Source: Candidatus Scybalocola faecigallinarum (GTDB lineage Bacteria; Bacillota; Clostridia; Lachnospirales; Lachnospiraceae). From it: 59,759 bases of DNA. Position numbers and translations under genes: made by a program. Location of the stretch: the NCBI GenBank assembly GCA_018711005.1, contig DVIT01000011.1:1-59759 (forward strand), given 5' to 3'. Positions 17,412-26,047 of this stretch are shown here, piece by piece (positions within the stretch are counted from its first letter, which is position 1; each line of letters starts with the position of its first letter). The notes beneath the pieces were generated by a model. The model ran no database searches, was not told where the DNA came from, and was given only the letters and a program-made list of their open reading frames with translations.

Positions 17412-18569
17412 ATGATTAAGAACGTATGGATCTTATATAAAATGCTGACAAAGCGGCTTTTTAGGCGGCTCTCTTTTTGGCTCATCCTTTTGATGGTCCC
17501 GGCGCTGGCTGCCGGGGCGGGACTTTTGTCCGGGCAGGATGGGGCTCTGCTCCGGCTGGGTATTTATGTGCCTGTTTCGGGGGATACTATGGCTTGTCAG
17601 GTAGGCGAGGCGCTTTTTGACTCGGGAAATGCTGTGGAGTATATTTGGTTCCAGTCCCCGGAGGCCCTGCGCCGTGAGACGGCATTTGGAAAAATTGACG
17701 GAGGGTATATATTTCCTGAAAATATGTCAGGCCAGCTGGAGGATTTTCTTTCGGGGCGGGCAGATACACTGGTAATCTTTGTGGCCCGGGAGGATACCCC
17801 ATGGCTTCAGGCGGCAAGAGAACAGTTTTTCGGCGTGATCTTTCCTTATATTTCAAGGGCTGTGGGAGAAGATTTTACCCTAAGGGCTGCCCGGGACTTA
17901 AGGCTGGATACGGCAAAGGCCCAGGAGGAATTTGACCGGCTTTATGATGAAAACCGAATCACGGAGAATCTTTTTCAAATGTCTGTTTACGGAAATGGGC
18001 GGGAATCGGAGGATAGTGAAGCCGGAGGCAGCTATCTGACCGCGCCTTTAAGAGGATTTCTGGCACTGTTTGTGCTGCTGACCGGGCTGACCATGGGAAT
18101 GTATTTGCTAAAAGACCGGGAAAATGGTGTTTACCAGTGGATCGCCCGTGGGAAAATGCCCTGGCTGCCCTGGATGTACATACTGACCGGCACACTGGCC
18201 GGGGGAGGAGCGGCATTTCTTGGCCTTATGGCTTCCGGGACCGGAGGATCGTGGGCGCGGGAGCTTTTCCAGATGCTTCTCCTTGTTTTAGGGGTTACAG
18301 GTTTTTCTTCTGTGCTTGTCCGGCTGATCCGCCGTCCGGCGGTTCTTGGGGCCTGCATCCCTGTGGTGATCCTCCTTTGCGCGGTGGTCTGCCCGGTATT
18401 TTTATCCATCAAAGGTCTGCAGATTATAAAATATATGCTGCCGCCTTATTTTTATCTTACCGGCAGCGCCAGTGTAAGGCTCACCGGGTATTTAGCTTTG
18501 TATGGGTTGATCACATTTGCCGCAGGGCTTGGACTGGGATGGATTTTTGAAAAAGCTGAAATAGAATAG
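17412..18569 (+). CDS. ABC-2 type permease, second subunit
   Basis: A 385-residue permease with the same one-plus-five helix layout as its neighbour: an N-terminal helix (FWLILLMVPALAAGAGLLSG), an extracytoplasmic segment to about residue 210, and five helices ending in LITFAAGLGLGWIF. The frame is open to 17328 inside the preceding gene, but AGGAG lies seven bases before ATG 17412 (MIKNVWILYKML). It completes the exporter begun at 15479. Confidence 0.85.
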   Translation: MIKNVWILYKMLTKRLFRRLSFWLILLMVPALAAGAGLLSGQDGALLRLGIYVPVSGDTMACQVGEALFDSGNAVEYIWFQSPEALRRETAFGKIDGGYIFPENMSGQLEDFLSGRADTLVIFVAREDTPWLQAAREQFFGVIFPYISRAVGEDFTLRAARDLRLDTAKAQEEFDRLYDENRITENLFQMSVYGNGRESEDSEAGGSYLTAPLRGFLALFVLLTGLTMGMYLLKDRENGVYQWIARGKMPWLPWMYILTGTLAGGGAAFLGLMASGTGGSWARELFQMLLLVLGVTGFSSVLVRLIRRPAVLGACIPVVILLCAVVCPVFLSIKGLQIIKYMLPPYFYLTGSASVRLTGYLALYGLITFAAGLGLGWIFEKAEIE

Positions 18570-18580
18570 AGAGGTTGAAT

Positions 18581-18853
18581 ATGGCAGCATCAAGATCAGA
18601 AGAATTATACAAGGTTTTGGCCAGTAAAGGCTATGAGGAAGGGCTGTGCCGGGAAATTGCCTATAAATATATGAATACCGATTATACGGCTACACGGATG
18701 CTGGGCTATCTTTACCGGATGGCCCAGCCCAGAGTGGAGGACCTGGTGGATGAAATGCTGGCCATCTTAAGCGACCGGGATCAGATCATCCGGAAAAAGG
18801 AAATGGAGCAGGCCCAGGCCGTGATTAATGAGATTTACAGAAACGGCCTGTAA
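18581..18853 (+). CDS. Small helical protein, unknown function
   Basis: A 90-residue, mostly alpha-helical, soluble protein (for example EELYKVLASKGYEEGLCREIA and RVEDLVDEMLAILSDRDQII). It starts at ATG 18581 after GAGAGG; an in-frame TTG at 18575 is less likely. It lies 11 bases after the permease gene and is probably the last gene of that operon. Similar short proteins occur in Lachnospiraceae genomes, but I cannot assign a family. Confidence 0.7.
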   Translation: MAASRSEELYKVLASKGYEEGLCREIAYKYMNTDYTATRMLGYLYRMAQPRVEDLVDEMLAILSDRDQIIRKKEMEQAQAVINEIYRNGL

Positions 18854-18861
18854 ATCAGGCC
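18845..18861. terminator. Short hairpin between convergent genes
   Basis: GGCCTG (18845-18850) pairs with CAGGCC (18856-18861) around the stop codon of the small protein gene, just before the convergent P-type ATPase gene. The T-tract is poor. Confidence 0.4.
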
Positions 18862-18873
18862 AGATTTCCACGG

Positions 18874-20769
18874 TTATTCAAACTTCCTGTCATATAATAA
18901 GGCCGCAATCAGTACCACAAAGCATGATCCCGCGTTATGCACCAGGGCGCCGGTGGTTGGGGTTAATACTTCCATGAGAGATAAAATGATGGCCACACAG
19001 TTGATACACATGGATAGTGTGATGCTTGCCTTGATGGTTTTAACTGTGGCGTTGGACAGGCGCTTTAAATATGGAATTTTTGAAATATCATCGCTCATGA
19101 GGGCCACATCCGCGGCGTCAATGGCAATGTCGCTGCCCATGCTGCCCATGGCTGCGCTAACGTCCGCTGTTTTTAATGCTGGCGCGTCGTTGACCCCATC
19201 GCCGATCATGCAGACCTTATGGTTTTCTGACTGTAATTTTTCAATATTACGGACCTTTTCCTCAGGCAGCAGCCGGGCGCGGACCTGAGAGATGCCTGCC
19301 TGCCGGGCAAAATAATCGGCAGTTGTTTTATGATCTCCGGTAAGCAGGACAGTTTGGGTATGCATATCCGCAAGACGGGAAACCATATCTTTTGCTTCAG
19401 GACGCAGAACATCCGAGAGGGCGATAATGCCGATACATTTTTGGCCGTCCGCCACAAGAACAGAGGCTTTCCCCTGAGCGCGCAGCTGTTTTAGGGCGGA
19501 TTGGACATTTTCTTCAATGGCAATGTGGTTTTCGCCAAGAAACTTTTCACTGCCGCATAGTAATTTCTGATCGCCTACCTGCGCATAAATTCCTTTTCCT
19601 GTGGTCATTTTAAATTGTGCGGATTCAGTAACGGGAATATCTTTATCCCTGGCATGGGCCACAATAGCTTTTCCAAGGGGGTGCTCGCTTTTGGCTTCAG
19701 CGGAGGCGGTTAGGGAGAGCAGATCCTTTTCACTGATGGCATCATCAAAGGAAAGGACATCGCTGACATCTAAGCGGCCGTAAGTCAGAGTGCCGGTCTT
19801 ATCGAAAGCAATGGTATCAACTTTTCCCATTTTTTCAAGGGCTTCTCCGGATTTTATGATAACGCCGTGTTTTGTTGCCTGGCCGATGGCTGCCATAATG
19901 GCGGTTGGGGTGGCCAGCACAAGGGCGCAGGGACAAAACACGACCAGCACTGTTACAGCGGTAACAATGTTTCCGCTGAAAATATAGGCCAGGATCGCGA
20001 TAAGCAGCGCCACCGGAACAAGCCAGCTGGCGACCCGGTCAGCAATCCGCTGCATAGGTGCCTGCTTGTTTTCCGCGTCCCGCACCATACGGATCAGCTT
20101 TTGCAGGGAACTGTTTTCTCCCACTTTGGTTGCGGTAATGTCAATGGAGCCAAAACGGTTGATGGTACCGCAAAAAACATCTTCGCCGACGCCTTTGTCA
20201 ACAGGCAGGGATTCTCCCGTCATAATGGACTGATCTACAGAGGTTTCGCCATTTAATATGGTTCCGTCTACCGGGATGGTTTCTCCGGGAAGGATCCGAA
20301 GGGTATCTCCCTGCCTGATTTCTTCCGCTGGGATCATTTCCTGGGTGCCGTCGATGATCCGGCGTCCTTTTGTGGGGGCGAGGCTGATCAGTTTTTTCAG
20401 TCCTTTTTTGGCCCGGTTGGTGGTCGCTTCCTCTAAAAGTGCGCCAATGGCCATAATAAACACAACTTCCCCGGCCGCGAATAAATCTCCGATGGCAATG
20501 GCGGCAAACATGGCAATGCAGATTAAAAGAGCGGACGAAATTTTGCTGATCCCCGGATTATGGATGATCCTCCATATAGCCAGATACAGCAGAGGTATAC
20601 CGCTGATAATGATGGTCACCCATGCGGGATCAAAGGGAAGAAAGGACAGATCTGCCGGCGTACCGCCAAATTCTTCCATTAAATGGGGGACTAAGTCCAG
20701 GAGCAGGAATACCCCGGCCACGATGGTCATAGGAAGTCCGGCGAGAAAGTCATTCAATTTTTTTAACAT
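18874..20769 (-). CDS. Heavy-metal P1B-type ATPase without metal-binding domain
   Basis: A 631-residue metal exporter. The P-type ATPase signatures are complete: the phosphorylation motif DKTGTLTYG, the membrane CPC metal site (VVFCPCALVLATPT), the TGES actuator (MTGESLPVD), the HP motif (SEHPLGKA) and the hinge GDGVNDAPAL. No N-terminal CxxC heavy-metal domain is present; the protein starts directly with MLKKLNDFLAGLP. The frame is open to 20874, but GGAGG fits ATG 20769. CPC-type pumps export Zn/Cd/Pb or Cu(I); this layout fits the Zn/Cd/Pb branch better, without certainty. The divergent TetR gene may regulate it. Confidence 0.93.
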   Translation of the reverse strand: MLKKLNDFLAGLPMTIVAGVFLLLDLVPHLMEEFGGTPADLSFLPFDPAWVTIIISGIPLLYLAIWRIIHNPGISKISSALLICIAMFAAIAIGDLFAAGEVVFIMAIGALLEEATTNRAKKGLKKLISLAPTKGRRIIDGTQEMIPAEEIRQGDTLRILPGETIPVDGTILNGETSVDQSIMTGESLPVDKGVGEDVFCGTINRFGSIDITATKVGENSSLQKLIRMVRDAENKQAPMQRIADRVASWLVPVALLIAILAYIFSGNIVTAVTVLVVFCPCALVLATPTAIMAAIGQATKHGVIIKSGEALEKMGKVDTIAFDKTGTLTYGRLDVSDVLSFDDAISEKDLLSLTASAEAKSEHPLGKAIVAHARDKDIPVTESAQFKMTTGKGIYAQVGDQKLLCGSEKFLGENHIAIEENVQSALKQLRAQGKASVLVADGQKCIGIIALSDVLRPEAKDMVSRLADMHTQTVLLTGDHKTTADYFARQAGISQVRARLLPEEKVRNIEKLQSENHKVCMIGDGVNDAPALKTADVSAAMGSMGSDIAIDAADVALMSDDISKIPYLKRLSNATVKTIKASITLSMCINCVAIILSLMEVLTPTTGALVHNAGSCFVVLIAALLYDRKFE

Positions 20770-20809
20770 TATGGTTCCTCCAATTTGACAATTTATCTGT
20801 GAATGCCGT

Positions 20810-20850
20810 ACAATAAATTTTATAACAAACACTTTGTTCTCTTTTATTGT
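20810..20850. promoter_or_regulatory. Nested palindromes, operator candidate for TetR
   Basis: AACAAA-CAC-TTTGTT (20824-20838) is a perfect dyad of the size bound by TetR dimers. It is nested inside a second inverted repeat, ACAATAAA (20810-20817) and TTTATTGT (20843-20850). Both lie midway between the divergent ATPase and TetR genes, so one repressor could control both directions (inference). Confidence 0.55.
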
Positions 20851-20938
20851 AGGTAAACAGAGGGCGAAATACAATGGATAATATGTTCCGTGTGTTTCGT
20901 AGTGAACATTTTTGAAAAAATGTACGGAAGGAGCAATT

Positions 20939-21502
20939 ATGGACAGAAGACAGCAGAAAACAAGGGCAGCGATTTTTGCCGCGTTTACTTCCCTGCTATC
21001 TCAAAAAAGCTACAGTAAGATTACCGTGCAGGATATTATTGATACTGCCAATGTGGGGCGGACAACCTTTTACGCCCACTTTGAGACCAAAGATGATCTG
21101 CTGAAAACCCTTTGCGAAGAACTATTCGGGCATATTATCAGCAGCGCCATGGACTGTACCCATACCCATGGCCTGTATTCGGACAGAAATGTGCCGGAAT
21201 CCGTATTCTGCCATTTATTACAGCATTTGCAGGAAGATGAAAATAATATCCTTGAACTGCTTTCATGTGAAAGCAGCGAACTTTTTCTTCGGTATTTTAA
21301 GGATAGCCTAAATCAATTGATACAAAGTCAGTTTGTCGATCAAAACCGGCAGACAAATCAAAAGATTCCCCGGGACTTTTTAGTGAATCATATTTCCGGA
21401 AGCTTTGTGGAAATGGTGCTGTGGTGGATAAAAAACCGAATGAAACAAACGCCGGAGGAATTAGATCAGTATTTCAGGGCAGTGATCGAACCAATTTTGT
21501 AA
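20939..21502 (+). CDS. TetR/AcrR family regulator
   Basis: A 187-residue regulator. The N-terminal helix-turn-helix (about 5-55) is typical: RAAIFAAFTSLLSQKSYSKI, then VQDIIDTANVGRTTFYAHFE. The C-terminal ligand domain is helical and unassigned. GGAAGGAG lies six bases before ATG 20939; a TTG at 20912 is in frame but unlikely. It is the first gene of a run with bile salt hydrolase and MATE genes and is divergent from the metal ATPase. Its ligand could be a bile acid, a drug or a stress signal (inference). Confidence 0.88.
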   Translation: MDRRQQKTRAAIFAAFTSLLSQKSYSKITVQDIIDTANVGRTTFYAHFETKDDLLKTLCEELFGHIISSAMDCTHTHGLYSDRNVPESVFCHLLQHLQEDENNILELLSCESSELFLRYFKDSLNQLIQSQFVDQNRQTNQKIPRDFLVNHISGSFVEMVLWWIKNRMKQTPEELDQYFRAVIEPIL

Positions 21503-21516
21503 GGAGGGTTTACTTT

Positions 21517-22455
21517 ATGTGTACATGTATCACCTATGAAAACGGAGATTTTTATTTTGGACGAAATCTGGATCTGGACTGCTCTTTTGGAGAAAAAGTA
21601 GCGGTTACGCCCAGAAATTTTCCCCTGGCCTTTAGAAAAGCAGGAGAATTGAAGGCACATTTTGCCATGATCGGCATGGCCTCGGCAGTTCCCTCATTTC
21701 CTTTGTATGCCGAAGCTGTGAATGAAAAGGGTCTGTGTATGGCAGGGCTTAATTTTCCGGGAAATGCCTGGTATGGGCCGGTCAGGGGCGAGGGGATTGA
21801 GCTGGCTTCCTTTGAGATCATCCCGTGGCTCCTTGGCCGGTGTGAAAGTGTGGACCAGGCGGAAAAGTATCTTAAGGATATGCATATTGTGGATCTGGCT
21901 TTTTCAGAGCAGATGCCCCCGGCGCCCCTTCACTGGATGCTGGCGGACAAAGAGCGGTGCCTTGTCCTTGAGGCTGTTAAAGAGGGGCTTAAGATTTATG
22001 AAAATTCTTTTGGAGTTTTGACCAATAATCCGCCATTTGATTATCATCAGATGAATATGAATAATTATGTTAACTTAAGGGCCGCAAGTCCGGAAAACCA
22101 CTTTTCTAAGCAGCTGGATCTGCGTCCCTATGCCCAGGGTATGGGAGCCATAGGTCTTCCCGGAGACGCATCGTCGGCATCCCGGTTTGTGCGGGCAGCC
22201 TTTTTTAAGTGGAACTCAGCGGCGCCCAAGGATGAAGCTTCTAATGTTTCCCAGTTTTTCCATATTTTGGACGGCGTGGCCATGGTGCGGGGGACTGTGA
22301 TCACAGAGGCAGGAACTTACGATGTGACCACTTATTCCTGCTGCGTAAATGTCAGGACCGGAGATTACTATTACAAAACCTATGATGACAGCCGGATAAG
22401 GAAATTCAGCCTGTATGAGACGGATTTGGAAGGTACGGATCTGAGTATCCTTTAA
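21517..22455 (+). CDS. Bile salt hydrolase (choloylglycine hydrolase family)
   Basis: A 312-residue Ntn hydrolase that deconjugates glycine- or taurine-linked bile acids. The N-terminal Cys nucleophile follows the initiator Met (MCTCITYENGDFYFGRNLDL) and would be exposed by Met removal. Family residues are visible: Arg and Asp in FGRNLDLD, Asn in GLNFPGNAWYG, Asn in GVLTNNPPFD and Arg in SSASRFVRAAFF. Length and spacing match Clostridium perfringens BSH (about 329) better than penicillin V acylases, though substrate choice cannot be proven. There is no signal peptide, so it is cytosolic. AAGGAGGG fits ATG 21517. It sits 14 bases after the TetR gene and ahead of a MATE exporter. Confidence 0.88.
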   Translation: MCTCITYENGDFYFGRNLDLDCSFGEKVAVTPRNFPLAFRKAGELKAHFAMIGMASAVPSFPLYAEAVNEKGLCMAGLNFPGNAWYGPVRGEGIELASFEIIPWLLGRCESVDQAEKYLKDMHIVDLAFSEQMPPAPLHWMLADKERCLVLEAVKEGLKIYENSFGVLTNNPPFDYHQMNMNNYVNLRAASPENHFSKQLDLRPYAQGMGAIGLPGDASSASRFVRAAFFKWNSAAPKDEASNVSQFFHILDGVAMVRGTVITEAGTYDVTTYSCCVNVRTGDYYYKTYDDSRIRKFSLYETDLEGTDLSIL

Positions 22456-22534
22456 AGTTGTGCCTGCTTCCGGCTGAGGTATGAACGGCAGCCAGCCGGT
22501 GATGGTACAGGGAAGGGAAAGGAAGGCACTAAAA

Positions 22535-23884
22535 ATGACAGATATGACACAAGGAAAGATCATTCCTCAATTAACAAAATTTACGATTCCTCTTGTTTTG
22601 GGAAATTTGTTCCAGCTGACCTATAATGCAGCAGATTCTGTGATCGTCGGAAGATTTGTAGGGGATGATGCTCTGGCGGCCGTAGGAAGTGCAGGGCCTA
22701 TAATGAATATGGTGATCCTGTTTATCAGCGGTATGTGTATGGGCGCAGGGATATTAATGAGTACCCAATACGGAGCGAAGCATTATGACCGTTTAGAGCG
22801 TCAGGTCAGCACAACACTTATAGGCGGTCTGATCTTTTCTGTTGTTATAGCGGCCGCTTTGTTCGCCTTTGCATATCCTATACTGAATCTTTTGCAGGTG
22901 CCGGAAGATATTATCCATTCTGCAGCAGTATATTTGCGCATTGTATTTGTGGGGCTTATATTTACCTTTATTTATAACTTTTTTTCCAATACCTTAAGAG
23001 CGCTGGGAGATAGCAGGGTGCCTTTGTATTTCCTTATTATCAGCGCATTTTTAAATATTGTCCTGGATCTCGTCTTTGTTGTGGGACTAAGATGGGGGGT
23101 GCCGGGCAGCGGGGCGGCAACTGTTTTAAGCGAGGCATTATGCTGCCTGTGCTGTCTGGTTTACATTAAGAAGAAGGTGCCGTTTCTATGCCTTGGAAAG
23201 AAATGGTCTGTGTTTGACGGGTCTATTCTTTGGAGGACATTTACATATGGCATTACCAGCGCTCTTCAGCAAATGTGTATTCAGCTGGGTAAAATCTGCG
23301 TCCAGACAGTGGTGAATGTACAGGGAGTTGCATTTATTGCCGCATTTACCGCAATTAACCGAGTAGATGATTTTGCATTGACGCCTCAGCAGAATATATC
23401 TCATGCATCCACTACATTTATGGCTCAAAATAAAGGGGCTGGGAACGTAAGGCGGATGAAGCGCGGATTTTTATCTTCCATTCTTTTGCAGACGATTTAC
23501 ACAGCGGTGATTTCTGCTGCCGTATTTGCTGCCGCCGGGCCTCTTATGGGGATGTTTGTCAGTGAAGGCTCGGAAGAAGTCATTGGCCTGGGTGTATCTT
23601 ACCTTCATCTGATCGCGTTTATGTATGTGATGCCTGCTGCTACAAATACGATCCAGGGATTTTTCCGGGGCGTGGGGGATCTTAAGGTGACTCTGATCAG
23701 CACGGTATTAAATATGTCTGCCCGCTTTCTGACAGCATGGCTGATGATACATAGAATGCATGGCGGCTTTGACTGTCTGGCCTGGGCCAATTTCTGGGGC
23801 TGGGTGGCTATGCTGGCGTTTCAGATCCCCATGTTTGTATGGCGGTGGCGGAAGGAGAGCAAGGAATCTCAAATTAAGGAATGA
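22535..23884 (+). CDS. MATE family efflux transporter
   Basis: A 449-residue, twelve-helix Na+ or H+ coupled exporter of the MATE/DinF group. The first helices carry the conserved TKFTIPLVLGNLFQLTYNAA and DSVIVGRFVGDDALAAVGSA stretches; the second half begins with the matching TAINRVDDFALTPQQNISHA. The frame is open to 22481, but GGAAGG and the usual MTDMTQGKI start support ATG 22535. It lies 79 bases after the bile salt hydrolase gene. Export of bile acids or drugs is a plausible but unproven role. Confidence 0.9.
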   Translation: MTDMTQGKIIPQLTKFTIPLVLGNLFQLTYNAADSVIVGRFVGDDALAAVGSAGPIMNMVILFISGMCMGAGILMSTQYGAKHYDRLERQVSTTLIGGLIFSVVIAAALFAFAYPILNLLQVPEDIIHSAAVYLRIVFVGLIFTFIYNFFSNTLRALGDSRVPLYFLIISAFLNIVLDLVFVVGLRWGVPGSGAATVLSEALCCLCCLVYIKKKVPFLCLGKKWSVFDGSILWRTFTYGITSALQQMCIQLGKICVQTVVNVQGVAFIAAFTAINRVDDFALTPQQNISHASTTFMAQNKGAGNVRRMKRGFLSSILLQTIYTAVISAAVFAAAGPLMGMFVSEGSEEVIGLGVSYLHLIAFMYVMPAATNTIQGFFRGVGDLKVTLISTVLNMSARFLTAWLMIHRMHGGFDCLAWANFWGWVAMLAFQIPMFVWRWRKESKESQIKE

Positions 23885-23918
23885 AAGAGTGAGGATAGAT
23901 ATACCGGACAGGCGGCGG

Positions 23919-23947
23919 TTTACAAAGCTTTGGGATAATGGTAAAAT
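23919..23947 (+). promoter_or_regulatory. Promoter before the two small proteins and glpK
   Basis: TTTACA (23919-23924) and TAAAAT (23942-23947) are 17 bases apart, 47 bases upstream of the start at 23994. Confidence 0.55.
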
Positions 23948-23993
23948 AAAAAAACATTTTAGTTAAAGAAAAACGTCAGAGGAGGATGCCGAA

Positions 23994-24269
23994 ATGTACA
24001 AAGTTCTTTTTAAGGCAGTAGGGAAAAAGAGTAAAAAGACAGAAGAAAGAGAATTTTGTCTGGGAGAAGTGGATACACCGGAGTATGATGCAGTGATGGA
24101 CGAGATTTCAGAATTGCTGTATGACATGGATCTGGTTTACAACGATATTGACGGAGACGGGGATATGATGGTGGATGATATGCTGATTTCCATTTCCGAG
24201 GAAGAAGATTTTGAAAAGACCATACAGGGGAAAAATACCGCCTATCATATTAAAGGAGCGATGGAATGA
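23994..24269 (+). CDS. Small acidic protein, unknown function
   Basis: A 91-residue soluble protein with a basic start (MYKVLFKAVGKKSKK) and a strongly acidic middle (NDIDGDGDMMVDDM, SEEEDFEK). The DIDGDGD stretch recalls a calcium-binding loop but lacks the surrounding EF-hand helices. A good SD (AGAGGAGG) precedes the start. It overlaps the next gene by four bases (ATGA), so the two are translationally coupled. I do not recognise the family. Confidence 0.7.
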   Translation: MYKVLFKAVGKKSKKTEEREFCLGEVDTPEYDAVMDEISELLYDMDLVYNDIDGDGDMMVDDMLISISEEEDFEKTIQGKNTAYHIKGAME

Positions 24270-24457
24270 AGAAAGAAAAGGCCAAAACCAACTGTGAGTG
24301 CTGTATGAATTATACTTATGATGATGATTACGGCTATTATACATGTGATATGAGCCTGGATGAAGATGAGATGGCCCGTTTTATGACCGGGACTTTTGAT
24401 GCATGTCCCTATTTCCAGTACGGGGACGAATACAAGATTGTGCGCCATCAAATGTAA
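24266..24457 (+). CDS. DUF6472 family small Cys-rich protein
   Basis: A 63-residue protein with four cysteines in the order CECC, YTC, ACPYF and a highly acidic core (YDDDYGYYTCDMSLDEDEM). This pattern fits the DUF6472 family, a small Clostridia protein group of unknown function, probably metal-binding through its cysteines (inference). It overlaps the preceding stop codon and ends 21 bases before glycerol kinase. Confidence 0.75.
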   Translation: MKKEKAKTNCECCMNYTYDDDYGYYTCDMSLDEDEMARFMTGTFDACPYFQYGDEYKIVRHQM

Positions 24458-24478
24458 GGATACAGGGGAGGTTTGCTT

Positions 24479-25969
24479 ATGGAGCAGTATATTATGGCAT
24501 TAGACCAGGGAACCACCAGTTCCCGGGCAATTTTATTTGATCATGGGGGAAATATCCGGGCCATTGCCCAGGAGGAGTTTTCCCAGTATTACCCCAATCC
24601 CGGGTGGGTAGAGCATGATGCCCGGGAAATCTGGGATTCCCAAAGGGCTGTGGCAGAAAAGGTGATGGCTCAGGCAGGGGCCGGTCCCCAGCAGATCCGG
24701 GCCATTGGGATCACCAATCAAAGGGAGACGTCTATTGTATGGGATAAGGAAACAGGGGAGCCGGTGTATCACGCCATTGTTTGGCAGTGCCGCCGCACCG
24801 CGTCCATGGTCGATGCCATTGAGCCCTCTATGAAGGAATACATTCAGGAAACAACAGGTCTTGTTCCGGATCCCTATTTCAGCGCCACAAAGATCAAGTG
24901 GATCCTGGATCATGTGGACGGGGCCAGAGCGAGAGCCATGGAAGGCAGGCTTTTGTTTGGAACTGTGGATACATGGCTGATCTGGAAGCTGACCGGCGGA
25001 AAGGTTTTTGTGACTGACTATACCAACGCATCCCGGACGATGCTGTTTGACATTCATCATCGCTGCTGGGATAAAAAGATCCTGGAATATTTTCAGATCC
25101 CGGAGTCCATGCTGGCTCAGGTGCGGCCGTCCAGCTGCATTTACGGGGAAACCCTGGCCCAGTATTTTGGCGTGCCCATTAAGATCGCCGGGGCAGCCGG
25201 GGACCAGCAGGCAGCCTTGTTCGGACAGTGCTGTTTTGAACCGGGAGATGTGAAAAATACCTACGGCACCGGCTGTTTTCTCCTTATGAACACCGGAAAG
25301 CAGGCTGTAAAAAGCAGCCACGGCCTGGTAACGACCATTGCCGCAAGCTGCAGTGATTCGGTGGAATATGCCCTGGAGGGCAGCGTGTTTGTCGCCGGAG
25401 CATGTATCCAGTGGCTGCGGGATGAAATGAAGCTTGTGGAAAGCTCGGCCCAGTCTGAGGCTGTGGCCCGGGAAGTCAAAGACACTGACGGCGTGTATAT
25501 TGTTCCGGCATTTACCGGCCTTGGAGCCCCTTACTGGGATTCCTATGCCAGAGGCATGGTGGTAGGCGTGACCCGGGGGACCAGCCGGGCCCATTTTGTC
25601 CGGGCAGCCCTGGAATCCATTGCCTATCAGACCTATGATGTACTTAAGGCCATGGAAAAGGATGTAGGCGTCAGCTTAAAGCACCTGAAAGTAGACGGTG
25701 GTGCTGCGGCCAATGACCTGCTTATGCAGTTTCAGGCAGATATTTTAAATGCTCAGGTGAAAAAGCCTGCCTGCCTGGAAACTACAGCCCTGGGAGCGGC
25801 CTATCTGGCCGGGCTGGCGGCGGGCTACTGGAGCGGCAAGGCAGAGATTGCCGAAAACTGGCAGCTGGCAAGGAATTTTGAACCGTCTATGACGCCTGAG
25901 AAAGTTCAGGAAAAGCTTAAAGGCTGGGAAAAGGCGGTAAGGTGCGCCCTGGCATGGAGCAAGGAATAG
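24479..25969 (+). CDS. glpK: Glycerol kinase
   Basis: A 496-residue FGGY-family kinase that phosphorylates glycerol with ATP to sn-glycerol 3-phosphate. The N-terminal [15 protein letters not shown] phosphate loop, [15 protein letters not shown], the glycerol-binding WQCRRT, and the C-terminal [18 protein letters not shown] signature are all present. An in-frame TTG at 24473 precedes it, but GGGGAGG fits ATG 24479. It is 9 kb away from the glpA/glpB/glpP block, and no glycerol facilitator gene is nearby. The length is normal for the family, so it should be intact. Confidence 0.96.
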   Translation: MEQYIMALDQGTTSSRAILFDHGGNIRAIAQEEFSQYYPNPGWVEHDAREIWDSQRAVAEKVMAQAGAGPQQIRAIGITNQRETSIVWDKETGEPVYHAIVWQCRRTASMVDAIEPSMKEYIQETTGLVPDPYFSATKIKWILDHVDGARARAMEGRLLFGTVDTWLIWKLTGGKVFVTDYTNASRTMLFDIHHRCWDKKILEYFQIPESMLAQVRPSSCIYGETLAQYFGVPIKIAGAAGDQQAALFGQCCFEPGDVKNTYGTGCFLLMNTGKQAVKSSHGLVTTIAASCSDSVEYALEGSVFVAGACIQWLRDEMKLVESSAQSEAVAREVKDTDGVYIVPAFTGLGAPYWDSYARGMVVGVTRGTSRAHFVRAALESIAYQTYDVLKAMEKDVGVSLKHLKVDGGAAANDLLMQFQADILNAQVKKPACLETTALGAAYLAGLAAGYWSGKAEIAENWQLARNFEPSMTPEKVQEKLKGWEKAVRCALAWSKE

Positions 25970-26023
25970 GAGAGAAGCAGGTACAGCAAAAGTAAGCGCG
26001 GTAAAATCAGATACAGTAAAGGG

Positions 26024-26047
26024 ATGGAGCTGCCCGGGCAGCTCCAT
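26024..26047. terminator. Perfect palindrome between convergent genes
   Basis: ATGGAGCTGCCC (26024-26035) is followed directly by its reverse complement (26036-26047). It is flanked by T-rich sequence on the right, between glpK and the convergent response-regulator gene, and touches that gene's stop codon. It probably terminates both transcripts. Confidence 0.6.

Noticed and set aside
20258-20788. 176-residue plus-strand frame opposite the metal ATPase
   Set aside because: It is antisense to the conserved TGES and membrane regions of the ATPase and has no start signal.
24533-25594. 353-residue minus-strand frame inside glpK
   Set aside because: It mirrors the intact glycerol kinase gene; its composition (Pro, His, Gly-rich) is typical of an antisense shadow.
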